Of a stretch of 64,000 bases of DNA, positions 1 to 7,819 are shown in pieces (position 1 is the first letter of the stretch; each line of letters begins with the position of its first letter). The DNA comes from a virus, in IMG/VR virus record IMGVR_UViG_3300049489_000321, positions 62,001 to 126,000 of that record; one strand, given 5' to 3'. The position numbers and the translations under genes were made by a program. The notes below the pieces were generated by a model that did no database searches, was not told the origin of the DNA, and saw nothing but the letters and a program-made list of their open reading frames with translations.

Positions 1-264
1 AAGTCTTTCGAAGGCGCTAAATGGGTAGACGGTTCTGAAGAAGAGGACAAAGCTATGACAACCGCGTCAGCCGGCGCTCTCTTACCAGAGTCATTAGAAG
101 GCAGTAAAAAGCCTCAAATATATAAAAGTTTTAGTGAAGTACCTGACGGTGTGGAACTGTCCTTTGAAGATTGCGTACGGACGCTGCAATTGGAGAAGGG
201 GTGGTCTAAATCAACAGCTGAGGCTGTGATGGACTGTGTTTTCATACAAAAAGGGCTTAAGTAA
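1..264 (+). CDS. C-terminal end of a head-region protein (5' partial)
   Basis: The reading frame is open from base 1, so the gene begins outside the window; the in-frame ATG at 55 is probably internal. The visible 87 residues are mildly acidic and hold three K-S dipeptides (at the very start, in YKSFSEV and in WSKST). The same dipeptide is strikingly enriched in the next gene, which suggests related roles in head assembly. No known domain is recognised. It sits 42 bases upstream of the next gene in what looks like the same operon, two genes before the major capsid protein, so a portal, protease or scaffold-type protein is possible, but this is inference only. Confidence 0.75.
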   Translation, partial: KSFEGAKWVDGSEEEDKAMTTASAGALLPESLEGSKKPQIYKSFSEVPDGVELSFEDCVRTLQLEKGWSKSTAEAVMDCVFIQKGLK

Positions 265-306
265 GGGCCTGTACAAGAGGCGAGTTCAAATAATCAAGGA
301 GGAATC

Positions 307-1272
307 ATGAGCAATAAAATTAGTAAAGATGCCGTGCAGAAGAGTATCGCCAAGCTACAGGATTTAGCTAAGAGCCAGCTGCACCACACTCCGTCTAACT
401 CGGAGCCTGGCGTTTGGGCCGGTACTTCGGCTGAGGCGCAGGATGAACACGAAGATGATATCAAGAATGGAACCGATTACGCTGGCGTGCGTAAGTCACT
501 TGCGAATAAAGTTCGTAAGTCACTAGCGCTAACCCCTGCGGAAGTCGCCATTGCGGAAGGTCGTAACCCACTTCCACTAATCGGAGCGAAGCTAGCGAAG
601 TCCGAATCGCTAACTTCAGCCGAACAGTGGGCGATGAAGAGTGGTTTTGCCGGCATGAACAAGTCAGCCGGGCAGCCAACCGACGCCGTTAGCGCTCCTG
701 GCGAAGACGACAGCGCGGAAGCTGTCCCAGAGAGTCACGCTGGTGAAAAGGAAGACGAAGTTATGGCGGATGCCAAAAAGTCACTTCGCTCTGCTATTGC
801 TGCTAGCGACGAACTATCGAAGGGTCTGGAGCTTTCTCCATTCCTAGCCGAACTAGCCGGTGCGCTAACTGCGGCTCTAGATGGCGTTGAAGCGCGCATC
901 ACCAAGTCATTCCAGGCGCAGCTAGAAGGCGTTAAAGCCGACCTAGCCAAAGGCCAGAACGATCAGACCGAATTCAACAAGTCACTAGCTGACGCTGTTG
1001 TCGGTATTGGTAAACTAACTCAGGCTCAACAGGAAGTTGTTGCGGCGGCTGCTTCGGCTCCTGCTCGCGGTCCAAAGAGCACTATCGTTGCTAAGTCGTT
1101 CGCTGGTCAACAGCCGTCCGACATGACGAAATCACAAATCGTTGAAGTAATGGGTGACCTTGTTAAATCAAACAAGATCCCTGCTATGGAACTAATTAAA
1201 TACGAATCGACGGGTCATATGTCAGAGAGTGCTCGCCAGGCTGTCCAGGCGCACTTAGCTGGCACCCGCTAA
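307..1272 (+). CDS. K-S-rich head assembly protein, scaffold candidate
   Basis: A 321-residue protein immediately upstream of the major capsid gene and preceded by a near-perfect ribosome binding site (AAGGAGG, 298-304). It contains 14 K-S dipeptides spread through the whole length, well above what its composition would give. The middle (residues about 120-160) is acidic and Ala/Glu rich, and the part after residue 165 looks helical with Ala-rich coiled-coil character. Position, helicity and low complexity fit a scaffolding or internal head protein, which in many phages lies just before the capsid gene. I do not recognise a family. The regular K-S motifs could be cleavage or binding sites. 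A minor capsid protein is the main alternative. Confidence 0.8.
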   Translation: MSNKISKDAVQKSIAKLQDLAKSQLHHTPSNSEPGVWAGTSAEAQDEHEDDIKNGTDYAGVRKSLANKVRKSLALTPAEVAIAEGRNPLPLIGAKLAKSESLTSAEQWAMKSGFAGMNKSAGQPTDAVSAPGEDDSAEAVPESHAGEKEDEVMADAKKSLRSAIAASDELSKGLELSPFLAELAGALTAALDGVEARITKSFQAQLEGVKADLAKGQNDQTEFNKSLADAVVGIGKLTQAQQEVVAAAASAPARGPKSTIVAKSFAGQQPSDMTKSQIVEVMGDLVKSNKIPAMELIKYESTGHMSESARQAVQAHLAGTR

Positions 1273-1291
1273 ACCGGAAAAGGAGAAATAT

Positions 1292-2734
1292 ATGAACGGA
1301 GTAAGTCTAGCTCATTACAACAGCCAGCCGGTTAGCGGCTTTGGTACTGCCCCTGCTGCTGATGTACAAGAATTGTCAAAGGCCCTAGAGGCCGGCTACC
1401 AAGTGTCGTCACAGACAGGTGGTGGCGCTCTACGCGTCGAATCTCTAGAGGGTTCTCTAAAGGTTGTCTCGTACACTTCTCACCACATCAAGATGTGGAA
1501 GAAGATCCACAAGAGCCCAGCGTACAGCACGGTTGAAGAGTACAACCAGCTAACTGCGTACGGCTCAAACGCTAACGCCTTCCTACGTGAAGGCGAACTA
1601 GCGCCAACCCAGGACTCAACTTACGCGCGTAGAACCGCGTTCGTTAAGTACATCGGCGTTACCCGCGAGGTAAGTCACCCGATGACCGTTGTCCACCCTG
1701 CTCACGGCGATGTTATCGCTCTGGAAAACCAGAATGGTATTCTCTGGCTGCTACAGCAAGTCGAGAACTCACTATTCCACGGTGATTCAAGCCTAGCGTT
1801 TAGCGGTGAATCAGAGCAGTGGGATGGTCTCGATGCTCTAATTGATCCAACCTCGTACCTCGACCTCGAAGGCGACCCAATGCAGGAAGCCGATATTGAA
1901 GAGGCTACTAACCTACTAGTTGAACAGTTTGCGTACCCCACCGACCTCTGGCTCGGTACCCGCAATGCTTCTGACCTAGTTAAGACTTTCTACCCACGTG
2001 AGCGCGTATCGCTCCCAGCTCCTGAAAATGGTCGCGTTGGTATGAACGTTAGCTCGGTGATGACGCAGGCCGGCGTGATGGAACTCAACCCATCCGTCTT
2101 CCTACGTGAACTACCCTCACCTCCTTCGGCGGCTACTAGTTCTAATGCCCCAGCGCAGCCAGCGTCAATTGCTGGTGTTGCGGCGGCTACTGGTACGGGT
2201 AACTTCACTAAGGGTGCCCCATCCGGTACTGTTTACTACGGCTATGCGGTTACTTCATGTAACCGTTTCGGTGAATCTGCGCCTCGCTTCATTGCAGCTA
2301 ACAACGTCGAAATGACGCAAGCTAACGCGGAGGCTCTAGAGTCTATTGCTCTTACGATCACCAACGCGGCTTCAGTTGGAACTTTCCCACCTGAGTACTT
2401 CCGTATATACCGTACTAACGCTCTGCCGACCGACACACTAACCTCAGACGTTGCCGACTATAGTCTTGTGATGCAGGTTCCTGCTGATTCACAGGCTAAC
2501 AGCGGCGTCACTGCGGCTTCTGACGTTAACTTCCTACTACCATTTACCAGCATTGCGTACATGGGTGAAATGACTGAACAGGTTCTAACCTTCCGTCAGT
2601 TACTACCCCTAATGCGTATGGATCTAGCGGTTACTTCACCAAGCTACCGTTGGATGATTCTAATGTACGGAACTCCAATTCTGTTCGCGAATCGCAAGTG
2701 GCTACGTATTATCAACGTAGGTCGCCTAGAATAG
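1292..2734 (+). CDS. Major capsid protein with an inserted Ig/FnIII-like domain
   Basis: A 480-residue protein with a good ribosome binding site (AAAGGAG before ATG at 1292). The N-terminal two thirds read like an HK97-fold capsid protein: an N-arm, then a basic segment (IKMWKKIHKSPAYSTVEEYN) and a conserved acidic/hydrophobic core. Residues about 280-400 form a beta-rich segment (TVYYGYAVTSCNRFGESAP, YFRIYRTN) typical of a fibronectin/Ig-like insertion, after which the capsid core resumes to the C-terminus. Codons are strongly biased, with CTA the main leucine codon, as expected for a very highly expressed gene with an unusual tRNA supply. A terminator follows at 2762. Assignment rests on order, length and motif character, not on a database match. 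Confidence 0.85.
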   Translation: MNGVSLAHYNSQPVSGFGTAPAADVQELSKALEAGYQVSSQTGGGALRVESLEGSLKVVSYTSHHIKMWKKIHKSPAYSTVEEYNQLTAYGSNANAFLREGELAPTQDSTYARRTAFVKYIGVTREVSHPMTVVHPAHGDVIALENQNGILWLLQQVENSLFHGDSSLAFSGESEQWDGLDALIDPTSYLDLEGDPMQEADIEEATNLLVEQFAYPTDLWLGTRNASDLVKTFYPRERVSLPAPENGRVGMNVSSVMTQAGVMELNPSVFLRELPSPPSAATSSNAPAQPASIAGVAAATGTGNFTKGAPSGTVYYGYAVTSCNRFGESAPRFIAANNVEMTQANAEALESIALTITNAASVGTFPPEYFRIYRTNALPTDTLTSDVADYSLVMQVPADSQANSGVTAASDVNFLLPFTSIAYMGEMTEQVLTFRQLLPLMRMDLAVTSPSYRWMILMYGTPILFANRKWLRIINVGRLE

Positions 2735-2761
2735 TCTAAAAGACTAGCTTAGACTAAATAG

Positions 2762-2796
2762 CCTCCTAGAGCGGCCAACTGCTCTAGGGGGTTTTT
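2762..2796 (+). terminator. Rho-independent terminator after the capsid gene
   Basis: An 11-bp stem (2762-2772 pairing with 2781-2791, one G-T wobble) closes an 8-base loop and is followed directly by five T residues. It ends the head operon 28 bases after the capsid stop codon. Confidence 0.93.
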
Positions 2797-2832
2797 AGTA
2801 TGTTTTTAACGGTTTGTATAAACAAACATCCG

Positions 2833-2841
2833 TGATATAAT
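2833..2841 (+). promoter_or_regulatory. Extended -10 promoter for the neck/tail operon
   Basis: TGATATAAT at 2833-2841 is a perfect extended -10 element (TGn followed by TATAAT). A weak -35-like TTGTAT lies at 2814-2819 with 16-base spacing. Transcription would begin near 2848, giving a leader of about 60 bases before the TTG start at 2909. It lies directly after a strong terminator, which is where a new unit should start. Confidence 0.7.
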
Positions 2842-2908
2842 GCTAGATACTGTGTAGGTATTTGCTTAATAGGCATTGTCTACTGGTGTGGTTGTTTAGG
2901 AGTTAAGA

Positions 2909-3466
2909 TTGTCAATTGGAAAGACTGCTCAAGAGGTTTTACGTATTTTAGCAAATAATGCTATGAAAGAACCTTCTGGCAAGAAACTGAAAACTAGGAG
3001 ACCCAAAATGTTAAAAGCTTTTTCACGAAGACTAGCAAATAAAACTGTTGTTATTAAGAATACAGTGTTTGCATTTGATAAAAACGGAAATACTGTAGTT
3101 AAAGACACGGGAAATAGTGAAGAAGATTTTAAAACCCTCATTCGCGTATACAACGCAGTAGACGTAAGTGAAAGAAATTACAAAGAAGCTAAAGAAGTTG
3201 AAAAGACCGCCGAAAAACCAAAGATACTTGAAGCAGTGTCGATTCAACCACCAGAACCTGTTGCGGTGATCACAGTAGAGGAGTCCGTAGTTGAGCAAGA
3301 AACCTCCGATTCCAACAAACAAGAGGACACCTATACCGTTGAACAAGCGACAGGGACTGAAGTCGAGCCAAAGGAATTTGTCGAAACCGAATCAACCGCA
3401 GGAGACACTGTTCCTGCAAAGAAAAAGAGAAGATCTAAGAAAAAGTCTACAGAGACAAAGGAGTAA
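2909..3466 (+). CDS. Unrecognised charged protein with Lys/Arg-rich tail
   Basis: A 185-residue protein starting with TTG; the start is supported by AGGAG at 2898-2902, six bases upstream, and there is no better ATG nearby. It has three parts: a basic N-terminal third (residues 1-55), an acidic Glu/Val/Thr-rich middle, and a strongly basic end (AKKKRRSKKKS, residues about 169-179). It is the first gene after the promoter at 2833. The architecture suggests nucleic-acid or capsid-interior binding, but no family is recognised and the function is unknown. Confidence 0.72.
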   Translation: MSIGKTAQEVLRILANNAMKEPSGKKLKTRRPKMLKAFSRRLANKTVVIKNTVFAFDKNGNTVVKDTGNSEEDFKTLIRVYNAVDVSERNYKEAKEVEKTAEKPKILEAVSIQPPEPVAVITVEESVVEQETSDSNKQEDTYTVEQATGTEVEPKEFVETESTAGDTVPAKKKRRSKKKSTETKE

Positions 3467-3471
3467 AGTAA

Positions 3472-3705
3472 ATGGCTAAAACACGTAAAATTATTGATGA
3501 TTTAGGATCAGAGCAGGTAAAACTACTTCAGGAGCAAGTGAACCGCCTAACGGCTGTTGTTGATGCTCTTTCTGCTGCTGCTGTAACTGCTGCTGGGGAC
3601 GGAGATGCTCTAGCGGTTGCTATTGCTGCACTAGACGTAAGTGACCTAGAAACACTGACTAGCAAACCAACCCTACCTGCTGGTCCTCGTATTCCAACAG
3701 TCTAA
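3472..3705 (+). CDS. Small coiled-coil head/neck protein
   Basis: A 77-residue protein with a good ribosome binding site (AAGGAG inside the end of the previous gene). Residues 12-50 form an amphipathic, Ala/Leu/Val-rich helix, and the end is Pro/Thr rich. Size, helix and position between capsid and neck genes fit a small trimeric head-fibre or decoration-type protein, though this is inference and no family is recognised. Confidence 0.7.
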   Translation: MAKTRKIIDDLGSEQVKLLQEQVNRLTAVVDALSAAAVTAAGDGDALAVAIAALDVSDLETLTSKPTLPAGPRIPTV

Positions 3706-3712
3706 ATCACTC

Positions 3713-3730
3713 GTACGACAAATGTCGTAC
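3713..3730 (+). promoter_or_regulatory. Hairpin just upstream of a ribosome binding site
   Basis: Perfect 7-bp inverted repeat GTACGAC / GTCGTAC with a four-base loop, between two small structural genes and about 5 bases before the AGGA of the next gene. There is no T-tract, so it is not a normal terminator. It may tune translation or mRNA processing. Confidence 0.5.
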
Positions 3731-3745
3731 ATTTAGGATACAACT

Positions 3746-4138
3746 ATGTCTCGCAAAACCACCCGTGTCGTTACTGGCAATAAGGGAAAAATAACGCTTG
3801 TAACCAATGCACAGCCGTCTAGTGCTCCGGTTTTAATAGAAGACGGAGTTCAGCTTTCTGGGTATAATCCTGCTCCTGTTCGTTGGTTGCTTAAAATAAA
3901 AGCCTCGTCAGCCGAAGCACCCGCTACGGTTGAAGGAGCTTACATATACATATGGGACGATGGTGTTTGGCTTAAATTTATTAAATTAAACGATGGGAAT
4001 GACATAGTTGTAGGAGCGCAAGGATACGCGGAAATAATCGAGTATCCTGGCGTAGTCAACGCTGCGTCTTTTGCCTGTGATAACGTAGACAACAATATAG
4101 ACGTTATCATGTGTCCATTGTTGGAAATAGATATTTAA
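3746..4138 (+). CDS. Small beta-rich virion protein
   Basis: A 130-residue protein starting at ATG 3746 with AGGATA upstream. The sequence is beta-rich (KGKITLVTN, RWLLKIKAS, GAYIYIWDDGVWLKFI) with no signal peptide or membrane segment. Its TAA overlaps the ATG of the next gene as TAATG, so the two are translationally coupled. Its place among head-tail joining genes suggests a head decoration or completion protein, but no family is recognised. Confidence 0.72.
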   Translation: MSRKTTRVVTGNKGKITLVTNAQPSSAPVLIEDGVQLSGYNPAPVRWLLKIKASSAEAPATVEGAYIYIWDDGVWLKFIKLNDGNDIVVGAQGYAEIIEYPGVVNAASFACDNVDNNIDVIMCPLLEIDI

Positions 4139-4731
4139 TGCAACAAGTCTATCAGAACACACTATCTACGGTTATAGTTTATCTGGTGGATTCATCAAAT
4201 GAACCAGCTACTGGTCTTGCTTTTGGTGATGTATCTGTTGATTTAAAAACAAATTCTTCTTTAGTATTTGTTAGTAAACCACTAGCAATAGATACTTGGA
4301 TAGAAGTTGGATTCGGCGTGTACATGTTGTATTTGAGCGCTGAAGAACTGGAAGAAGTTGGTTCTTTGGTCGTTAAAGCCAGTGCTGTAGGAGTTCAACA
4401 GTTTGTTGAAATAATGCAAGTACTACCTTCTTCTGCCTTACCAGACATCTCTGTAGATACGTGTGCCATAACCGGGTACGTTTATGGAGTAGATGGTAAT
4501 CCCGTAGAAGGAGCATCTGTTACAGCCAGGGTACTGGGATTTCCAGCTACTTTTGACGACGTAGCTACGCTGGCTGACATAACGGTTACGGTTACTACTG
4601 ACGAAAACGGTGGTTTCTCTATATCCCTTGTTAGAAATGCTTTAGTAGATATATCTATTGTAAAAGCAAACTATCGAAGACAGCTTACCGTTCCTGACGC
4701 TTCTTCGGCGGTTCTGTTTGGCATTCCATAA
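4138..4731 (+). CDS. Virion protein with C-terminal carboxypeptidase-regulatory-like (Ig) domain
   Basis: I choose ATG 4138, which overlaps the preceding stop (TAATG), over the longer GTG start at 4111, which would bury 27 bases in the upstream gene. The 197-residue product has two beta domains. Residues about 1-100 contain an STVIVYLVDSSNEPATG segment and a WIEVGFGVYMLYL strand. Residues about 105-197 match the carboxypeptidase-regulatory-like pattern (ITGYVYGVDGNPVEGASV, then TDENGGFSISL). Such Ig-like domains are common on phage head and tail surfaces. The stop again overlaps the next start (TAATG). Confidence 0.76.
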   Translation: MQQVYQNTLSTVIVYLVDSSNEPATGLAFGDVSVDLKTNSSLVFVSKPLAIDTWIEVGFGVYMLYLSAEELEEVGSLVVKASAVGVQQFVEIMQVLPSSALPDISVDTCAITGYVYGVDGNPVEGASVTARVLGFPATFDDVATLADITVTVTTDENGGFSISLVRNALVDISIVKANYRRQLTVPDASSAVLFGIP

Positions 4732-6158
4732 TGGCCTCACCTACTGAAATAACTATAGATTCAGACAATGACGAATACTCGCGGTTTGAGTCTGATAGAA
4801 AAATACTAGGTTATACGGTATCGGTAACGGGTACTTCGTTAACCAACGAACTCATTACTATTGAGCTTGTAAAGGCACGCAGGAACAGAGACGTTGTTGT
4901 TGCGTATAATACTCTTTCTTTAACCGAAGATACCGACGGTGTTTACAACGGCTCATTTGATTTAACAAAAGTTGTAGATATTCAAGAAATTTCAAAGGTT
5001 AGACGTGGAGAATATTTTCTTCGCGCTACCTCTGTTTCTGATGAAGACGTGGTTGGTGAAAGTTCTGATTTTAAAATAAGCTTAATTACTGTAAATAGAT
5101 TAAAGAACGACTATTTATTTGGAATTGATCTAAGAGCTGAGATGCTAGGTCCCCTTGAGCAGCCTAAAGTAATTACAGGTGTTACTATATTTGAAGTTTC
5201 AAAGGATCATACACAGGACTGGATTACTCTTGGTTACACGATAGCTAGTGATGGAGGCGGCGGATTCATTCGTACGCTGTCGTGGTGCGGTGGACCTCAA
5301 GTAAAGATTGTTTCTGGAACTCATAACTATGTATTGCGCAAAGGCAATTCTGCTGATTGGATTAGGGTTAAAGTAAGTTCGGTATTAGATCTTCCGTCAA
5401 GTTCGACAGTTGAGGACATTTTAATAACATCAAAAGAATTTGACGATAATAAATTTAGAACCATTATAGATCAATCTATATCCTGGCTTGAGGATATGGA
5501 GTTGTTTATTTTTCTAGAACCTACACTAGTTACGACGCAGCCAGATTTAGGAGTGGTGCCTAATGAAAGTAGCATACCAGTATTTGTTGGTGCTGACTGG
5601 GATGAGGTAGTTAACGCAGTCACCTATAAAGCTCCTTCTTCTGGACATTGGATAAATTTTCAGCTTCCGTATAAACCGTTAATTAGGTTTAATTCTTTAT
5701 ACGGAATTGTGTCGAGCGCTCGCGTATTAGACATGAATCTTGAGTGGGTAAAGACGCACGAACGGTCAGGGTTTGTTGAGCTAATGCCGTTTAACCAATC
5801 AAGCGCTTTTAACTTCTTAGGTCTTTCGTGGGTACAATCTATTAGAGGCGCGATAGATTTACCGAACTTTTGGAATTTTGAGGCGTTATGTGGTTTTCGT
5901 GATTTACCGCCTATTTTATTAGAAATTATTGCAAAAAAAGCTGCTATAGATATTCTAACGTTTGTTGGAACAGCGAAAAGAGCCGGTATCGCCAGCCAGT
6001 CCATCTCTCGTGATGGCGTGTCTGAAAGCGTGTCGTACACAGCGTCAGCAACGTCTACTATCTATTCTGCTACTATAGGTGAGTATAAAAAGTTTATAGA
6101 AGAGAACATAAGACACTTTAAGGGCGCTTTTAGTGGTGTTCGTATGACTGTTGTATAG
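4731..6158 (+). CDS. Large head-tail junction or neck structural protein
   Basis: A 475-residue soluble protein translationally coupled to its neighbour through TAATG. The first 120 residues are beta-rich. A C-terminal helical part (DLPPILLEIIAKKAAIDIL followed by a Ser/Thr-rich region and YKKFIEENIRHFKGAF) looks like adaptor-type proteins that pack against the portal. Position between the capsid and the gp10-like neck gene supports a head-tail connector role. The specific family is not certain, so treat the role as inferred from order. Confidence 0.74.
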   Translation: MASPTEITIDSDNDEYSRFESDRKILGYTVSVTGTSLTNELITIELVKARRNRDVVVAYNTLSLTEDTDGVYNGSFDLTKVVDIQEISKVRRGEYFLRATSVSDEDVVGESSDFKISLITVNRLKNDYLFGIDLRAEMLGPLEQPKVITGVTIFEVSKDHTQDWITLGYTIASDGGGGFIRTLSWCGGPQVKIVSGTHNYVLRKGNSADWIRVKVSSVLDLPSSSTVEDILITSKEFDDNKFRTIIDQSISWLEDMELFIFLEPTLVTTQPDLGVVPNESSIPVFVGADWDEVVNAVTYKAPSSGHWINFQLPYKPLIRFNSLYGIVSSARVLDMNLEWVKTHERSGFVELMPFNQSSAFNFLGLSWVQSIRGAIDLPNFWNFEALCGFRDLPPILLEIIAKKAAIDILTFVGTAKRAGIASQSISRDGVSESVSYTASATSTIYSATIGEYKKFIEENIRHFKGAFSGVRMTVV

Positions 6159-6166
6159 GAGTACGT

Positions 6167-6496
6167 ATGTCTAGCAATAACGGGAATGGTATGCATTACG
6201 TTGTTTTCAGCGAAAAAGAAGAAATGACTGCTGAGGACCGCATTGAGAACGCTGTAGAAATTACTAAGAGAGTAAAAAGAGACAAAAATAATGACTGGAA
6301 AGCTTTAGCGGCTATTGTTGGAATATTTTTAACTTTTGGTGGAATAGTTTGGACAGGAGCTACGATGATGGCTAATAAAGCAAACAGCGCAGACGTAGTA
6401 AACCTAGATAGAACACTCTCGGAACTTAAAGTCGTTATTGAAAACATGAATAAGCAAATAGGCGAGATTAAAGACGAGATTAAAGGACGTAAGTAG
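6167..6496 (+). CDS. Single-membrane-span coiled-coil protein
   Basis: A 109-residue protein. An acidic/charged N-terminal cytoplasmic part (residues 1-44) is followed by one strong transmembrane helix (about 46-68) and a coiled-coil tail (about 74-107, LDRTLSELKVVIENMNKQI). The layout resembles XhlA/hemolysin-type phage membrane proteins, which assist holins, but the order of soluble and membrane parts differs somewhat. It lies among neck genes rather than with the lysis genes at 34-38 kb. Function is unassigned. Confidence 0.72.
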   Translation: MSSNNGNGMHYVVFSEKEEMTAEDRIENAVEITKRVKRDKNNDWKALAAIVGIFLTFGGIVWTGATMMANKANSADVVNLDRTLSELKVVIENMNKQIGEIKDEIKGRK

Positions 6497-6505
6497 AATA
6501 AAGCT

Positions 6506-7327
6506 ATGCCCGGTTCAAATAAAGGTCTTGGAGTTAAATTTACTCCTGGGTTACAGTCCGGGTTTATTAGTGAACGTGGAACAGAAATGATCCATGAGAT
6601 TTCTATTAAATGTACTTGTCTAGTTGGAGATATTTACGCTAAACAAACAAACGAAGGTAGAGACGGAAGACAAACGCCTTTTTGCGATCGTTGTGGTGGA
6701 TCCGGTTGGCTATATAGATCTCCTGTTTTACTAACCGGATTGGTTACAAACGTACGGTATCAAAAGAATTTAATAGAGTCTGGGTTTTTAACCCCAGGAG
6801 ACTTGACTTTTAGTCCTATGCCAACGGCTACGTCTACTGGCGGCGCATGCGCCGGTACTTCTGGCAGGCGCGTTGGTTCGTTCGATAAGCTAACGGCTAC
6901 CTGGCCAGAGCCTATAGACGATGGACACGTGCTTGTAAGAGGGGCTGGTACCAAGGCTAAGGCTGAGGGTATTACTACTTACTTGGCGGACAACGAAGAT
7001 CGTCTATGGTACGAACCAGCAGGGGCTATATGGTGCGAAGACGAAAACGGCGTTGTGTATACAGAAGACTCAGATTTTGAACTAGGGCCTGGTAAGGTTA
7101 TTAGGTGGACAGGAAATTCTCCTATCATTGGAACAAGATTTACTATAAAATATAATGCCTATTTTGAATGGATAGCGTTTCAACCACCCACAGAGCGGAT
7201 AGATTATCGTGGAGAGAATTTAGGCGAGTTAGTTTATTTACGAAAGAAACACGCTATGATGGTTAACGATAGTCCGTTCGCTACCAGCGAAGACAAAGAG
7301 AGTCTCCAGTCCAGGGTTAGGTGTTAA
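6506..7327 (+). CDS. Virion (neck/head completion) protein with zinc-binding CxxCxGxG motif
   Basis: A 273-residue protein with two cysteine pairs: CTC at about residues 32-34 and CDRCGGSG at about 53-60. The second matches one unit of the DnaJ-type CxxCxGxG zinc motif, so a small zinc fold near the N-terminus is likely. The rest is beta-rich (WYEPAGAIWCEDENGVVY, KVIRWTGNSPIIGTRFTIKY). It sits directly before the gp10-like neck gene, with one base between its stop and the next ATG, and is probably part of the connector or tail-completion complex. The exact role is inferred from position. Confidence 0.74.
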   Translation: MPGSNKGLGVKFTPGLQSGFISERGTEMIHEISIKCTCLVGDIYAKQTNEGRDGRQTPFCDRCGGSGWLYRSPVLLTGLVTNVRYQKNLIESGFLTPGDLTFSPMPTATSTGGACAGTSGRRVGSFDKLTATWPEPIDDGHVLVRGAGTKAKAEGITTYLADNEDRLWYEPAGAIWCEDENGVVYTEDSDFELGPGKVIRWTGNSPIIGTRFTIKYNAYFEWIAFQPPTERIDYRGENLGELVYLRKKHAMMVNDSPFATSEDKESLQSRVRC

Positions 7328-7819
7328 ATGAACATAAAAACACCAACTATTTATATAAAAAGTGTAGGTCCTGAGGCTACGTTTGCTCATTTAGGCGAAG
7401 AGTTTGAGCGCGTCATAAATGAAGGTCTAGAGATTCTTGCTGAAGAAATTGAGTGGGAAATAAGAAGAAAAGCTGCTGGCGAGCTTAACGAGTCCAGGCA
7501 AGCGTATTTAGATGGCTTATCTGTGTTGTATACTGGTGGTAAGATTGAGGTTGTGGTTGACGGAGGACTTGCTGTGGCGGTAGAAAGCGGTTCTAAACCA
7601 CACGATATTAGCGCCGGTAGTCGATTTCAAAAGACGGTGTGGTTTAAACCGCCTAATAGGCATTTCCGCAACGTGTCAGGAAAGCCCACAGTCACCGGTA
7701 AAAACTGGATTCACCCTGGTATAAAGGCGCATGATTTCATAGGTAAAGTTGCCGATGACGTTGAAAATAGATTAGCTGGTGATATTTTTGATGAAGTTAT
7801 ACAAAGGATTAAAGTCTAA
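7328..7819 (+). CDS. HK97 gp10-like neck / tail completion protein
   Basis: A 163-residue protein beginning immediately after the preceding stop. The N-terminal helical part (FERVINEGLEILAEEIEWEI) and the C-terminal NWIHPGIKAHDFIGKVADDV segment have the W-x-HPG pattern and following helix typical of HK97 gp10/neck-type tail completion proteins. These join the tail to the head. The next gene begins directly after its stop with GTG, a layout consistent with an obligate neck pair. Confidence 0.75.
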   Translation: MNIKTPTIYIKSVGPEATFAHLGEEFERVINEGLEILAEEIEWEIRRKAAGELNESRQAYLDGLSVLYTGGKIEVVVDGGLAVAVESGSKPHDISAGSRFQKTVWFKPPNRHFRNVSGKPTVTGKNWIHPGIKAHDFIGKVADDVENRLAGDIFDEVIQRIKV

